A stretch of 64,000 nucleotides of DNA, from positions 248,001 through 312,000 of the forward strand of contig NZ_BAABWJ010000001.1 of NCBI RefSeq assembly GCF_040372805.1. Direction: 5' to 3'. The DNA is from Pseudoteredinibacter isoporae_A (lineage in GTDB: Bacteria > Pseudomonadota > Gammaproteobacteria > Pseudomonadales > Cellvibrionaceae). Each line of letters starts with the position of its first letter. Position 1 is the stretch's first letter. Below are positions 26,412 to 35,015 of this stretch, piece by piece. The position numbers were made by a program, and so were the translations under genes. The notes beneath the pieces are model-generated. The model ran no database searches, was not told the origin of the DNA, and saw only the letters and a program-made list of their open reading frames with translations.

Positions 26412-26828
26412 ATGAAAGCTTGGACCTTGCTGTGTACCCGAGTCTCAACAGGCTTATTACTCTTAATTTGGGGCGCAATAAAAATTGGGGCGCCCGACAA
26501 AGCCAAAGGCGTTTCTGAAAAATATTACGGCGGCCTAGTCAGTGCGGATGAAATTGTCTTGCTGATGGGCGTCGCGCAAATCGTTGTCGGTTTGTTGGTT
26601 ATTGTGGGCTTGTTTCGTAAATACGTTTACCCCGCCCAGGCCGTTATCCTGGGCTTTGGTTTGTTTGCAATCTGGCAATACATTCTCGACCCACTGGGCA
26701 TGTACCTGGCTGCAGATCCAAAACCACTGTTCTTCCCATCCACGACCGTTTTCTTCGCCACACTGATCATGTTGCTGTACAAAGAAGACGATCAATTGGC
26801 ATTGGACAATAAATTCGGCAAGCGTTAA
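26412..26828 (+). CDS. DoxX-like four-helix membrane protein
   Basis: 138 aa with four hydrophobic segments (about 10-24, 46-66, 72-90 and 104-122) separated by short charged loops. The first one, TGLLLLIWGAIKIGAPDKA, is in the style of DoxX/YkgB-like proteins, small inner-membrane proteins sometimes linked to redox or organic-acid metabolism. I do not see a more precise family. The start ATG follows a weak AT-rich region. It is a single gene with a long terminator after it. Confidence 0.6.
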   Translation: MKAWTLLCTRVSTGLLLLIWGAIKIGAPDKAKGVSEKYYGGLVSADEIVLLMGVAQIVVGLLVIVGLFRKYVYPAQAVILGFGLFAIWQYILDPLGMYLAADPKPLFFPSTTVFFATLIMLLYKEDDQLALDNKFGKR

Positions 26829-26853
26829 TTGCTCTGCTGCCGCGACAGTTATC

Positions 26854-26916
26854 ACTGGCAACTGGGTACCTGTTTCTCTTATGAGTAACAGGCATCATTT
26901 CAGTTGCCAGTTTTTT
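26854..26916 (+). terminator. Large nested terminator
   Basis: An 11-bp perfect outer stem, 26854-26864 with 26901-26911, carries an inner six-bp stem (26869-26874 with 26887-26892) and is followed directly by six T (26911-26916). It ends the DoxX-like transcript. Confidence 0.8.
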
Positions 26917-27002
26917 CACATTCTTCGAAACATCATACATTCCACCTCTCACTTCCTTCTTTCCTTTGTCATTTGCTTTCGACCTTTCTCATCCTCCTGC
27001 TC

Positions 27003-27030
27003 TTGACAAGTTGAGTGTTTTTGATAGATT
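27003..27030 (+). promoter_or_regulatory. Possible sigma-70 promoter upstream of rsgA
   Basis: TTGACA at 27003-27008 and TAGATT at 27025-27030 are 16 bases apart, close to a sigma-70 promoter. It would start a transcript carrying the small leader frame at 27069 and then rsgA. Confidence 0.5.
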
Positions 27031-27068
27031 TGCGCTTTGATTAAGCAATACCACGCTGGAGGGTAAAC

Positions 27069-27104
27069 ATGATTGTCGTCAACACCTTCCGGGCAAACAG
27101 CTGA
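27069..27104 (+). CDS. Possible 11-aa leader peptide upstream of rsgA
   Basis: The ATG at 27069 follows a strong GGAGGG by five bases and opens an 11-codon frame (MIVVNTFRANS) ended by TGA at 27102-27104. Bases 27089-27095, inside this frame, can pair with 27127-27133; that segment can alternatively pair with 27139-27146, and 27144-27148 with 27155-27159. This is the 1:2, 2:3, 3:4 logic of a translational attenuator. The last hairpin lacks a T-run, so it would more likely affect ribosome access. No family recognised. Confidence 0.35.
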   Translation: MIVVNTFRANS

Positions 27105-27128
27105 TACTGACATAAGCTGACTTCTCTG

Positions 27129-27159
27129 CCCGGTTCCTGAACCGGGGCATTATCGCCCC
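27129..27159 (+). promoter_or_regulatory. Mutually exclusive hairpins in the rsgA leader
   Basis: Hairpin A pairs 27129-27135 with 27140-27146, with a four-base loop; hairpin B pairs 27144-27148 with 27155-27159, with a six-base loop. They share 27144-27146 and cannot both form. Direct complementarity is seen; a regulatory role is inference. Confidence 0.4.
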
Positions 27160-27208
27160 TATTGAATCATCGATTGGACGCTAAGCTACGCATGCGTCAG
27201 GGGTTCTT

Positions 27209-28252
27209 ATGACTACAATTTTTTCACTGCCTCAGCTGGGGTGGTCACCTTTTTTTCAACAGCAACTCAGCCTGGAAGAATGCACCGAATTTCGGCCGGC
27301 CAGGATTGCTGCACAACATCGCTCCCACTTCGAACTCTATAGTGAACAGGGCCAACAACCGTTAAATCTGACCACACAGATGCCTTTGCTGACCGTGGGC
27401 GACTGGGTGTTATTGAACAGTGATGGCAGCTTCTATCGTCGGCTCGACCGACTCTCACTGTTTTCACGAAAGTCTGCGGGAAGCAAAGTGTCGGAGCAGT
27501 ACATTGCGGCCAACATCGACACCGTCTTTATCACTACGGCTCTGAATCAAAACTTTTCTCTCAATCGGATAGAACGGTATTTGGCTCTGGTGAAAGACGC
27601 AGGTGCCGAAGCGGTGATTGTGCTGACTAAATCCGACCGGTGTGAAGATCCACAGATATTGGTAGAACAGGTGCAAGCGCTCGATCCTCTTCTCGTCGTG
27701 GAAGCGGTAAACGCAAAAGATCAACTCAGCGTCGAAGCGCTCAGACTCTGGTGTCGAAGCGCAAACACCGTCGCGGTACTGGGGTCTTCGGGTGTCGGCA
27801 AATCCACTTTGATTAATACCTTGTCGAATCAATCTTCACAGAAGACGGCGGCCGCACGTGGTGACGATGACCGAGGGCGACACACCACGACCTCACGCAG
27901 CCTGCACTTTATGGAAAATGGCGCAGTCCTGCTCGACACACCAGGAATGCGTGAACTGCAACTGAGCGACTGTGAAGACGGCGTTCGAAGTACGTTTGCT
28001 GACATCAACGATTTGGCAGAACACTGTCGTTACAGCGACTGCCAACATGAATCCGAACCCGGCTGTGCCGTTCAGCAAGCCATCGATGCGGGAGTAATTG
28101 ACCCGCGCCGACTCAGCAATTACAGCAAGCTGATACGCGAACAGGCGCACAACCGTGCGTCTCTCGCTGAAAAGCGAGCTAAGGATCGGTCGCTGGGTCG
28201 ATTTTATCGCAGCGTGAAAAACGATGTCGCGCGGCGTAAAAAAGGGCAATAA
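27209..28252 (+). CDS. rsgA: Small ribosomal subunit biogenesis GTPase RsgA
   Basis: 347 aa. It is circularly permuted: the G4 motif TKSD (140-143) comes before the G1 P-loop GSSGVGKST (192-200) and G3 DTPG (243-246). An N-terminal OB-fold occupies about 30-95, and the C-terminal zinc-binding segment has Cys273, Cys278, His280 and Cys286. RsgA (YjeQ) hydrolyses GTP on the 30S subunit during late maturation. AGGGG is five bases before the ATG. It is convergent with ppnN. The leader upstream may carry a small reading frame. Confidence 0.96.
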   Translation: MTTIFSLPQLGWSPFFQQQLSLEECTEFRPARIAAQHRSHFELYSEQGQQPLNLTTQMPLLTVGDWVLLNSDGSFYRRLDRLSLFSRKSAGSKVSEQYIAANIDTVFITTALNQNFSLNRIERYLALVKDAGAEAVIVLTKSDRCEDPQILVEQVQALDPLLVVEAVNAKDQLSVEALRLWCRSANTVAVLGSSGVGKSTLINTLSNQSSQKTAAARGDDDRGRHTTTSRSLHFMENGAVLLDTPGMRELQLSDCEDGVRSTFADINDLAEHCRYSDCQHESEPGCAVQQAIDAGVIDPRRLSNYSKLIREQAHNRASLAEKRAKDRSLGRFYRSVKNDVARRKKGQ

Positions 28253-28266
28253 GGTAAACGCAAGCC

Positions 28267-28304
28267 GCCTTATCAAGTACGGCTTTTGCCGTGCCTGATA
28301 AGGC
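28267..28304. terminator. Two-part hairpin between rsgA and ppnN
   Basis: An outer nine-bp stem, 28267-28275 with 28296-28304, and an inner five-bp stem (28279-28283 with 28288-28292) with loop TTTT. It lies between two convergent stops and probably serves both, although the T-run is poor. Confidence 0.5.
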
Positions 28305-28331
28305 CTTGTTAACGGGAATTAACCAAGCGAA

Positions 28332-29696
28332 TTAATGGCTCAGTTCATAGCAAGGTGTGTACTCACCTTTTAATTTCATACGACCTGCGCTGACGAAATC
28401 TCTCAGCAAAGCGTCCATCGCCTGCATGATATCAGCGTCGCCCTTGAGCTGGTAAGGACCATGCTCACGAATTTGCTCGATACCGTAGGGCTTCACATTA
28501 CCTGCAACAATTCCAGAGAAGGCGCTGCGCATATTAGCAACCAACTCATGGGCCGCGACATTTTTATTCAGCGCCAGCGCCGCCATGTTTTCATGGTCAG
28601 GAATAAAAGGTTGCTGCATGGATTCGGGAATGGTCAGCTGCCAGTTGTAAACATAGGACTCGTGAGAGCGACGACGCTGGCGCTTCACTCGTTCAACGCC
28701 CTGCTTAGCCAAGCGCGCAACCTGTTCGGGTTGGCCCGTAATAATCTCATAATATTGCGCGGCATCATCACCCAACGTGAAGCGAATGAAACGGTCCAGA
28801 TCCGCAAAGTACTCGGGCTTTTCTTCCGGTGCCGCGAAGATTAACGGCACTTCGATATTTCGGTTATCCGGGTGCATTAAGATGCCCAGCAGATACATTA
28901 CCTCTTCTGCGGTGCCGGCACCACCGGGAAACACGATAATACAGTGGGCCATACGCACAAAGGCTTCCAATCGTTTTTCAATGTCTGGCAAAATCACCAG
29001 TTCATTGACGATGGGGTTCGGAGATTCCGAGGCAATAATGCCCGGCTCCGTAATACCGACATAACGGCCGTTGTGAATTTGCTGCTTGGCATGGCCTACC
29101 GCTGCCCCCTTCATCGGCCCTTTCATAGCTCCGATGCCGCAACCGGTACCGACGTCCAGACCGCGCAAACCCATCTGATAACCCACTTTTTTGCTGTAGT
29201 CGTACTCCAGCCGGTCAATGGAATGACCGCCCCAACATATCACCAAATTAGGAATGCGCTCGGGTTTGACCACACCAGCGTTACGCAAAATTCTAAATAC
29301 CGCATCGCTGATGCCTTCGGCATTGCTGAGGTCGAAGTTCCCGTGTTCACTGAGTTTATTGTGCGTAAACACAATGTCGCGCAACACATCGAACAGTTGA
29401 TCCTGAATACCGCGAATCATCACGCCATCCACAAACGCACTGGCCGGGGCATTGCGAACTTCCAGCTTTACGCCACGCGATTGCGGTGACAGTTCAATGG
29501 AGAAATCTTTAAAACTATTGAGCAGCAGCTCGGGATCATCATCTTCCGAGCCCGCATTAAGAATCGCCAAAGCGCACTCGCGAAACAAGCGATGCACTTC
29601 GGGGTGAGAATCCATCAGACTTTCCATCTCACGGTGGGAAAGCAGGTTCATGCTGCGTGTCGGCCGGACACTGGCGTATTTGATTTTATCACTCAT
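28332..29696 (-). CDS. ppnN: Pyrimidine/purine nucleotide 5'-monophosphate nucleosidase
   Basis: 454 aa from the ATG at 29694-29696, which has AAGGAG eight bases upstream; a longer frame to 29738 is unsupported. The LOG-like motif FPGGAGTAEE is the nucleotide-binding signature, preceded by GTGCGIGAMKGPMKGA and followed by the long C-terminal domain found in PpnN (YgdH). The enzyme hydrolyses purine and pyrimidine nucleoside monophosphates to base and ribose-5-phosphate and, in Escherichia coli, is stimulated by (p)ppGpp. The N-terminal SVRPTRSMNLLSHREMESL matches the family start. A likely single-gene unit. Confidence 0.93.
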   Translation of the reverse strand: MSDKIKYASVRPTRSMNLLSHREMESLMDSHPEVHRLFRECALAILNAGSEDDDPELLLNSFKDFSIELSPQSRGVKLEVRNAPASAFVDGVMIRGIQDQLFDVLRDIVFTHNKLSEHGNFDLSNAEGISDAVFRILRNAGVVKPERIPNLVICWGGHSIDRLEYDYSKKVGYQMGLRGLDVGTGCGIGAMKGPMKGAAVGHAKQQIHNGRYVGITEPGIIASESPNPIVNELVILPDIEKRLEAFVRMAHCIIVFPGGAGTAEEVMYLLGILMHPDNRNIEVPLIFAAPEEKPEYFADLDRFIRFTLGDDAAQYYEIITGQPEQVARLAKQGVERVKRQRRRSHESYVYNWQLTIPESMQQPFIPDHENMAALALNKNVAAHELVANMRSAFSGIVAGNVKPYGIEQIREHGPYQLKGDADIMQAMDALLRDFVSAGRMKLKGEYTPCYELSH

Positions 29697-29810
29697 ACGT
29701 AATACTCCTTTTAATACAGAGCCAGCATGAGCGATCAATATGACAGACGGTAGAGACTTGTAAAATTTAAATATTTTTTCTAAATATGTACTCGGTTACA
29801 TCTACTCGCT

Positions 29811-31031
29811 CTATTGCTGAGCTTCCTGAGGTGATTCCAGCCTATCGGCAATTGTGATAATTATCAAGGCCAGGGCGGAACAGACCGCAAAACTCAACAC
29901 CAGCGGCATCACGCTCCCTTCGTAATAACTGCCGATTACCGCACCCAGCGCAAAGGAGATAAGCGTAGACACAGAGCCCACCACCGCCGCGCCGATGCCC
30001 GCCAGCTTGCCCAACGGTTCCATTGCAACCGAGCTCATGTTGCCAAATACCAATCCCACACAAAACAGTAAAACGCCCAGGAACAACATAAACGCCAACA
30101 GATTCGGCTCACCTAAAACCCAAACACCCATACCAAACAGGCAGGCCATTGCCATCACACAAATGATGGCTCTGCGGCTGATCAGACGCATCCCGTAACG
30201 CACCACGATGCGAGCATTTACCACCGACGCCGCCCCCAGGCATAGAGCCAAACAGGCGAACAACAAGGGGAAATATTTACCGCCCCCTAACTGTATTTCC
30301 AGAATTTGTTGGGAAGTGGATAAAAACGCAACAAAAGAGCCGGAAACAAAACCTGCCGCAGCGGTATAGCCAATGGCAGTTGGCTGTTTGAAGACAAACG
30401 CAAACCCTTTCGCGATATCGATAATATGGAAACGACGGCGCTGATCTGCAGACAAGGTTTCCGGCTGGCGCAGCCCCAACCAACACCAGATCAACACCCC
30501 CAGAATCACAAAGGAACTGAAAATCATGCGCCAGTCAGCCAGCCATAGCACCAACTGCCCAAGGCTCGGCGCCAGAGCGGGCACCAGAATAAAAATCGTC
30601 ATCATAAACGACATGACGCGAGCCATTTCTCGCCCTTTATACAAATCGCGAACGATGGCCATAGTAACGACTCGCGGCCCTGCCAGCCCCAAGCCCTGCA
30701 ACAAACGGCCCATCAGCATAGTGTCAAAGTCTTCAGCAAACATCGACAACAGGCAGCCTAACAGATAAATCCCCAAACCAATGTAAATCGTCGGTTTGCG
30801 CCCGATGCTGTCAGACAGTGGACCAAAAACAATCTGGCCGACACCCAAGCCCAAAAAGAGATACGCAATAATCAACTGCACCTGATTGGGGTTGTCAACA
30901 TTCAACTCATCACCAATTTGCGCAAGCGCAGGCAACATAGCGTCGATAGCAAGTGCCACCAGCGCCGTCATTAACGCCATAAGTGCGATAAATTCAGGCA
31001 GTTCCAAAGGCTTTTGGGGTTTATTAAACAC
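29811..31031 (-). CDS. Bcr/CflA-type multidrug MFS transporter
   Basis: 406 aa with 12 predicted membrane helices. The loop between helices 2 and 3, GPLSDSIGRKPTIYIG, is the MFS motif A, and GRLLQGLGLAGPRVV after helix 4 is typical of the drug:H+ antiporter Bcr/CflA group. It would export drugs or related molecules using the proton gradient in the inner membrane. It lies 24 bases after a second MFS gene on the same strand, so yqcC, that MFS gene and this one form an operon. Substrate not known. Confidence 0.88.
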   Translation of the reverse strand: MFNKPQKPLELPEFIALMALMTALVALAIDAMLPALAQIGDELNVDNPNQVQLIIAYLFLGLGVGQIVFGPLSDSIGRKPTIYIGLGIYLLGCLLSMFAEDFDTMLMGRLLQGLGLAGPRVVTMAIVRDLYKGREMARVMSFMMTIFILVPALAPSLGQLVLWLADWRMIFSSFVILGVLIWCWLGLRQPETLSADQRRRFHIIDIAKGFAFVFKQPTAIGYTAAAGFVSGSFVAFLSTSQQILEIQLGGGKYFPLLFACLALCLGAASVVNARIVVRYGMRLISRRAIICVMAMACLFGMGVWVLGEPNLLAFMLFLGVLLFCVGLVFGNMSSVAMEPLGKLAGIGAAVVGSVSTLISFALGAVIGSYYEGSVMPLVLSFAVCSALALIIITIADRLESPQEAQQ

Positions 31032-31055
31032 GTTTACTCCGAGGGCCTGTTCGCC

Positions 31056-32234
31056 CTATCTCACTTCATTTCCAAGGCCCGGCACAGACGGAATCTTGCG
31101 AGCCAACATCAAAGAACCCAGCGCCATCGCTGCCCCAAGCAGAAACACCGCAGCACTGGATGTCATCCACAACAGACCGAAACTCACCGGGATGACAACC
31201 GCCGCAATATGATTGATGGTAAAACTCACACCCGAGGTTGCGGCGATGTCCTTCGGGTCGGCAATTTTCTGAAAATAACTGTTGATGGCGATTGCCATTG
31301 AAAAGAACAGATGGTCAATGATGTATAAACCGGCGGCCAACTCAGCATTGTCGACAAACGCGTAACTGATAAACACCAGGATCAAACCGATGTATTCAAC
31401 ACTCAAGGCGGTACGTTCACCGACACGATTAATCCAACGCCCGATGGGTGCAGCAATCACACTGTTAATGGCATGGTTGATCAGATACAGGGTGGCGATA
31501 TCGCTGACGTCGTAGTGGAATTTCTCCACCATCATAAAACCAGCAAACACCATAAAAATCTGTCGGCGAGCACCACTCATAAATACCAATGCGTAGTATA
31601 GCCAGTAACGGCGACGCAGAAACAAGCGTTTATGCTGTGGCTCCCGTTCAGGAAACAGTGGATACGCCAGAAACATAAAAAGCGCCAGCACAATACACAA
31701 GCCACCTCCGAGCAGGTAAGTTGACTCATAGCCCAGGGGCTGCCAGATAATGAACCCATACACCACCAGAGAACTGGCCGAACTTAAGCCCAACAGCTTG
31801 CCCAATAGGGCCGGCGCCTGATCTTTCGGCAACCACTGCAAGGCCAGAGATTTCTTGAGAGTTTCAAAATAATGAAACCCCACCGACATAAGAAACGTCG
31901 TACACAGCAAGCCCATGCTACTCGGGAAAAAGCCCGTTAAGGACACTCCCAAGCCCAATGTCAGCAGAGCCAAAATGGCAAAACGCTGCTCGCGCAATAC
32001 CAACAATACAAATACCGCGGTAAACGCTAAAAAGCCCGGAATTTCACGCACACTTTGCAGAAGGCCGATATCCGCTCCGGTATATTGAGCGCGTTCCACC
32101 ACGAAATTATTCAGCAAGGCATACCAGGTGGAAAACGCCAGCGGCATTGCAATGGTCATCAAGGCCAGCAACACATAGGGCGAACGCCAACCCGAATATT
32201 GCAAGGCTTGCGACTCTTTCACTTCAGCATTCAT
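31056..32234 (-). CDS. MFS transporter
   Basis: 392 aa with about 12 hydrophobic helices and basic loops (RRRYWLYY near the middle). It lacks a clear drug-antiporter motif and does not resemble the neighbouring Bcr/CflA protein, so it is a different MFS branch, with unknown substrate. The gene's ATG overlaps the stop of the upstream YqcC-like gene (TAATG), implying translational coupling. Inner-membrane location. It belongs to an operon of three minus-strand genes. Confidence 0.8.
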   Translation of the reverse strand: MNAEVKESQALQYSGWRSPYVLLALMTIAMPLAFSTWYALLNNFVVERAQYTGADIGLLQSVREIPGFLAFTAVFVLLVLREQRFAILALLTLGLGVSLTGFFPSSMGLLCTTFLMSVGFHYFETLKKSLALQWLPKDQAPALLGKLLGLSSASSLVVYGFIIWQPLGYESTYLLGGGLCIVLALFMFLAYPLFPEREPQHKRLFLRRRYWLYYALVFMSGARRQIFMVFAGFMMVEKFHYDVSDIATLYLINHAINSVIAAPIGRWINRVGERTALSVEYIGLILVFISYAFVDNAELAAGLYIIDHLFFSMAIAINSYFQKIADPKDIAATSGVSFTINHIAAVVIPVSFGLLWMTSSAAVFLLGAAMALGSLMLARKIPSVPGLGNEVR

Positions 32235-32587
32235 TAGTGACGCGCCTGTTCAACGCCCTGCCCCAAACAACCATCTATCGCCCGCAGCACCGGCAACAAC
32301 ACCGACGAAACCTCAGCTTGTTGACGATACACCTCTTCCGCCATAGCGGTGATGCCACTAACCACAGGTAACGGTGCTTGCTGCGCTAACATAAATTGAA
32401 TGCGAGCGATAAAAATAAATTGCAGCCATTGGGAAAATTCCAAGGTATCGATGCAAAACGGCTGAGTGCTGGCCAGAGCCTCTGCACACGGTGATTCCGA
32501 TTGCCACAAATTGAGCTGACGCAATGTCGCCTCCAAATCAAGCAATAATGCCGCCATTTCGGCAGCTTGCTTCTCGTTGCGGGACAT
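32234..32587 (-). CDS. yqcC: YqcC-like protein (DUF446)
   Basis: 117 aa, a small helical cytosolic protein. The sequence STQPFCIDTLEFSQWLQFIFIARI is the core of the YqcC/DUF446 family (written here as the shorter STQPFCIDTLEF and QWLQFIFIARI), and PLP follows as in Escherichia coli YqcC. The function is not established; in enterobacteria the gene is next to truC. Here it opens an operon with two MFS transporters; its stop and the next start share one base. No signal or membrane segment is visible. Confidence 0.82.
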   Translation of the reverse strand: MSRNEKQAAEMAALLLDLEATLRQLNLWQSESPCAEALASTQPFCIDTLEFSQWLQFIFIARIQFMLAQQAPLPVVSGITAMAEEVYRQQAEVSSVLLPVLRAIDGCLGQGVEQARH

Positions 32588-32611
32588 CAGGTCAACTCCT
32601 TACATTGTGAT

Positions 32612-34741
32612 TTAAAAACGACGTGCAAACGGTGGCAGGGAATTTAATATGGCTTGTCCATATCGACGACTCAGCAAACGCTTATCCAATAAAGTCACCT
32701 GCCCGGTGTCCGATTCTGTACGCAGTAACCGACCACTGGCCTGAATCAAACGCACACAAGCATCCGGCACGGTAATTTCCATAAAAGGGTTGCCACCACG
32801 AGCCTCAATCCATTCCGCCAAAGACGCTTCCACGGGATCATCTGGCACCGCAAAAGGGATTTTAGCAATCACCACATGACTGCAATATTGTCCGGGCAAA
32901 TCGATACCTTCTGCAAAGCTGGCCAGCCCGAAAATCACGCTCTGCATGTCACGGTCGACAGCTTTTTTGTGGGCGTTGATAATTTCCTGCTTGGACTTTT
33001 CGCCCTGCATCAAAATTCGGCCCTGCCAGGAAATCGGTAGGCCTTCAAACACTTCGCGCATCTGTCGACGCGAAGAAAACAGTACCAAACTGCCCAATTC
33101 CTCTTTCAGCAGCTTGGGCAACAATTCAATAATACTGTCGGAATGCGCCATGGCATTACCGGCATCCGTCGCCTCAGGCGGAATCGCCAGCAAGCCATTG
33201 CCCTGGTAATCAAACGGACTCGGAACAGAATCGTAACAGCTGTCGGCCGGGGTGCCAGCGCGCATACGAAAACGATCAAACGTCTGCAACGCCGTCAGTG
33301 TTGCTGAGGTTACCACCGCACCACAGCAGCGGCTCCACAAACCATAGGCGAGGGTTCCCGACGCCAGAATCGGGCTGGAACACACTTCCAAATCGATATA
33401 ACCGCTGATTTCCACCACCGTAATCCAACGCGCGGTCGGTGGCACACCGTCTTTATCGGGAATGGCGAAACTTTCCCACAACGCCGCGTTTGCCTCCGCC
33501 CTCGCTTGCCAGGTGCCGACCAGTGGGTACCAGTTTTCCAGGTCCACTTTGGGGACTTCGCAGTAGCTGTCCTCCATGGCCTCTTCCAGTTCCCGGGCAA
33601 TTTTTCCCAATAAATCCTGCAAGCGATCAAAGGCGCGGTAAATTTCTTCACACTGCTGACGCTGCTCAGGGGGGATAACACCGCCTTCAAAGCGATAACG
33701 CAACTGGCGATCATCGTCATCAAGGGTGTCCGTCAGCGCCTGAAAATCCGGGTAAATACGATCCAGCTCCTGGCGCGCATCCAGCATGGCTGCCGGCAAT
33801 TGTTCTGCAAAACGATCCACATTACCCGCTCCGGAAATATGGCCCAACATCGCCGCCAATTGTTTATTGCTTTGCTCCAACCACTTCGAGGTCGAGAGCA
33901 TGCGACTGTGGTGGGCAAAATGCCCCAGCGCTTTATCTGGCAGGTGATGGCCTTCATCGAAAATGTAAATGGCGTCTTCCGGTGCGGGCAAAATGGCGCC
34001 GCCTCCCAGAGCCAGGTCAGCCAACACCAGGTCGTGGTTGGTCACAATACAGTCGACATTGCCGATATTGTCTCGAGCTTTTAAAAAGCTGCAACTGGAA
34101 ACATTGGAGCAACGTCGGCCAGTGCATTGCCGATGATCCGTCGTGACACGACGCCAGATATCATCTTCCACCCCATCGGCCCAGGCATCTTTGTCGCCAT
34201 CCCATTCGTTCGCCGCCAATGCATCGACCATATTCTGATAAATTTTGATCGACTGCTCGTCCACACCACTGGCGTATTCTTCATACAATGCCTGACTTGG
34301 GTCGACGGGCACAGGCCCCTCGGCCTGCTGTAAGAGGTTGTCCAGTTTGCTCAAGCACAGATAGCGCCCACGCCCTTTGGCCAGCGCGAAACTGAATTGC
34401 AGCCCGCTGTTATTACGCACGTCGGGCAGGTCTTTATTGACGATTTGTTCCTGCAAGGCCACGGTCGCCGTGGACACCACGAGTTTTTTCCCCAGCGCCT
34501 TGGCAATCGGTAAGGCCGCCAGCAAATAGGCTACCGTTTTACCGGTTCCGGTACCCGCTTCCACCACACAGATATGCCCATCGCCATGGCGCTGATCATT
34601 ATCATCCAGCACGATGCCGCCTAATGTGCGGGCGATGTCCGCGATCATCAGCTTTTGCCCATAGCGCGGCTGTAGACCTTTGGTCTCTAAAAACTGGCTG
34701 TACGCGCCCTGGATCTGGCGCTTGAGATCATTTGTGAGCAT
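32612..34741 (-). CDS. dinG: ATP-dependent DNA helicase DinG
   Basis: 709 aa. Walker A EAGTGTGKT at 61-69; a cysteine cluster at about 205-225 (CTGRRCSNVSSC with a further Cys before ITVN) fits the 4Fe-4S site of XPD-like helicases; the DEAH-type box is DEGHH. C-terminal motifs include GLASFAEGIDLPGQYC and QASGRLLRTESD. DinG is a structure-specific 5'-3' DNA helicase that unwinds R-loops and D-loops. It starts just after a 24-base gap from the YqcC gene, so it could lead the operon, but the gene sizes suggest its own promoter. No clean SOS box is seen. Confidence 0.93.
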   Translation of the reverse strand: MLTNDLKRQIQGAYSQFLETKGLQPRYGQKLMIADIARTLGGIVLDDNDQRHGDGHICVVEAGTGTGKTVAYLLAALPIAKALGKKLVVSTATVALQEQIVNKDLPDVRNNSGLQFSFALAKGRGRYLCLSKLDNLLQQAEGPVPVDPSQALYEEYASGVDEQSIKIYQNMVDALAANEWDGDKDAWADGVEDDIWRRVTTDHRQCTGRRCSNVSSCSFLKARDNIGNVDCIVTNHDLVLADLALGGGAILPAPEDAIYIFDEGHHLPDKALGHFAHHSRMLSTSKWLEQSNKQLAAMLGHISGAGNVDRFAEQLPAAMLDARQELDRIYPDFQALTDTLDDDDRQLRYRFEGGVIPPEQRQQCEEIYRAFDRLQDLLGKIARELEEAMEDSYCEVPKVDLENWYPLVGTWQARAEANAALWESFAIPDKDGVPPTARWITVVEISGYIDLEVCSSPILASGTLAYGLWSRCCGAVVTSATLTALQTFDRFRMRAGTPADSCYDSVPSPFDYQGNGLLAIPPEATDAGNAMAHSDSIIELLPKLLKEELGSLVLFSSRRQMREVFEGLPISWQGRILMQGEKSKQEIINAHKKAVDRDMQSVIFGLASFAEGIDLPGQYCSHVVIAKIPFAVPDDPVEASLAEWIEARGGNPFMEITVPDACVRLIQASGRLLRTESDTGQVTLLDKRLLSRRYGQAILNSLPPFARRF

Positions 34742-35015
34742 GGAACAAATTTGATGTTAACTTGTGGAACCAGAGAAACTACTGGATATATATCAGGTAG
34801 GGCATTCTACCTTGTTTGGGGCGATACGAATAGCCGGAGGCTGACGGCCTGGACGAAAAGGGAAGCGATGTGAGGGCGCGGGGAAATTTGGAATGTGGCC
34901 TGAGCCGCCTCATGCTCGAGCGCGCCTAAGCCACCTGGGGCGCATGAATCGCAACGCCCATGTCGATTGTGGCGCGCCCTCTGGGATTCGCCCGCAGATG
35001 GCGGCGTAAAAGAGA

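Larger units (their letters stand above)
26829..27208. other. Intergenic region upstream of rsgA
   Basis: 380 bases holding, in order, the DoxX-like gene's terminator (26854-26916), a possible promoter (27003-27030), an 11-codon open frame with a strong ribosome site and overlapping alternative hairpins just before rsgA. Confidence 0.6.

Noticed and set aside
34782..34796. CTG-N9-CAG upstream of dinG, resembling an SOS (LexA) box
   Set aside because: The LexA box needs CTGT-N8-ACAG, a CTG-N10-CAG spacing; here the spacing is 9 and the flanking T and A are missing.
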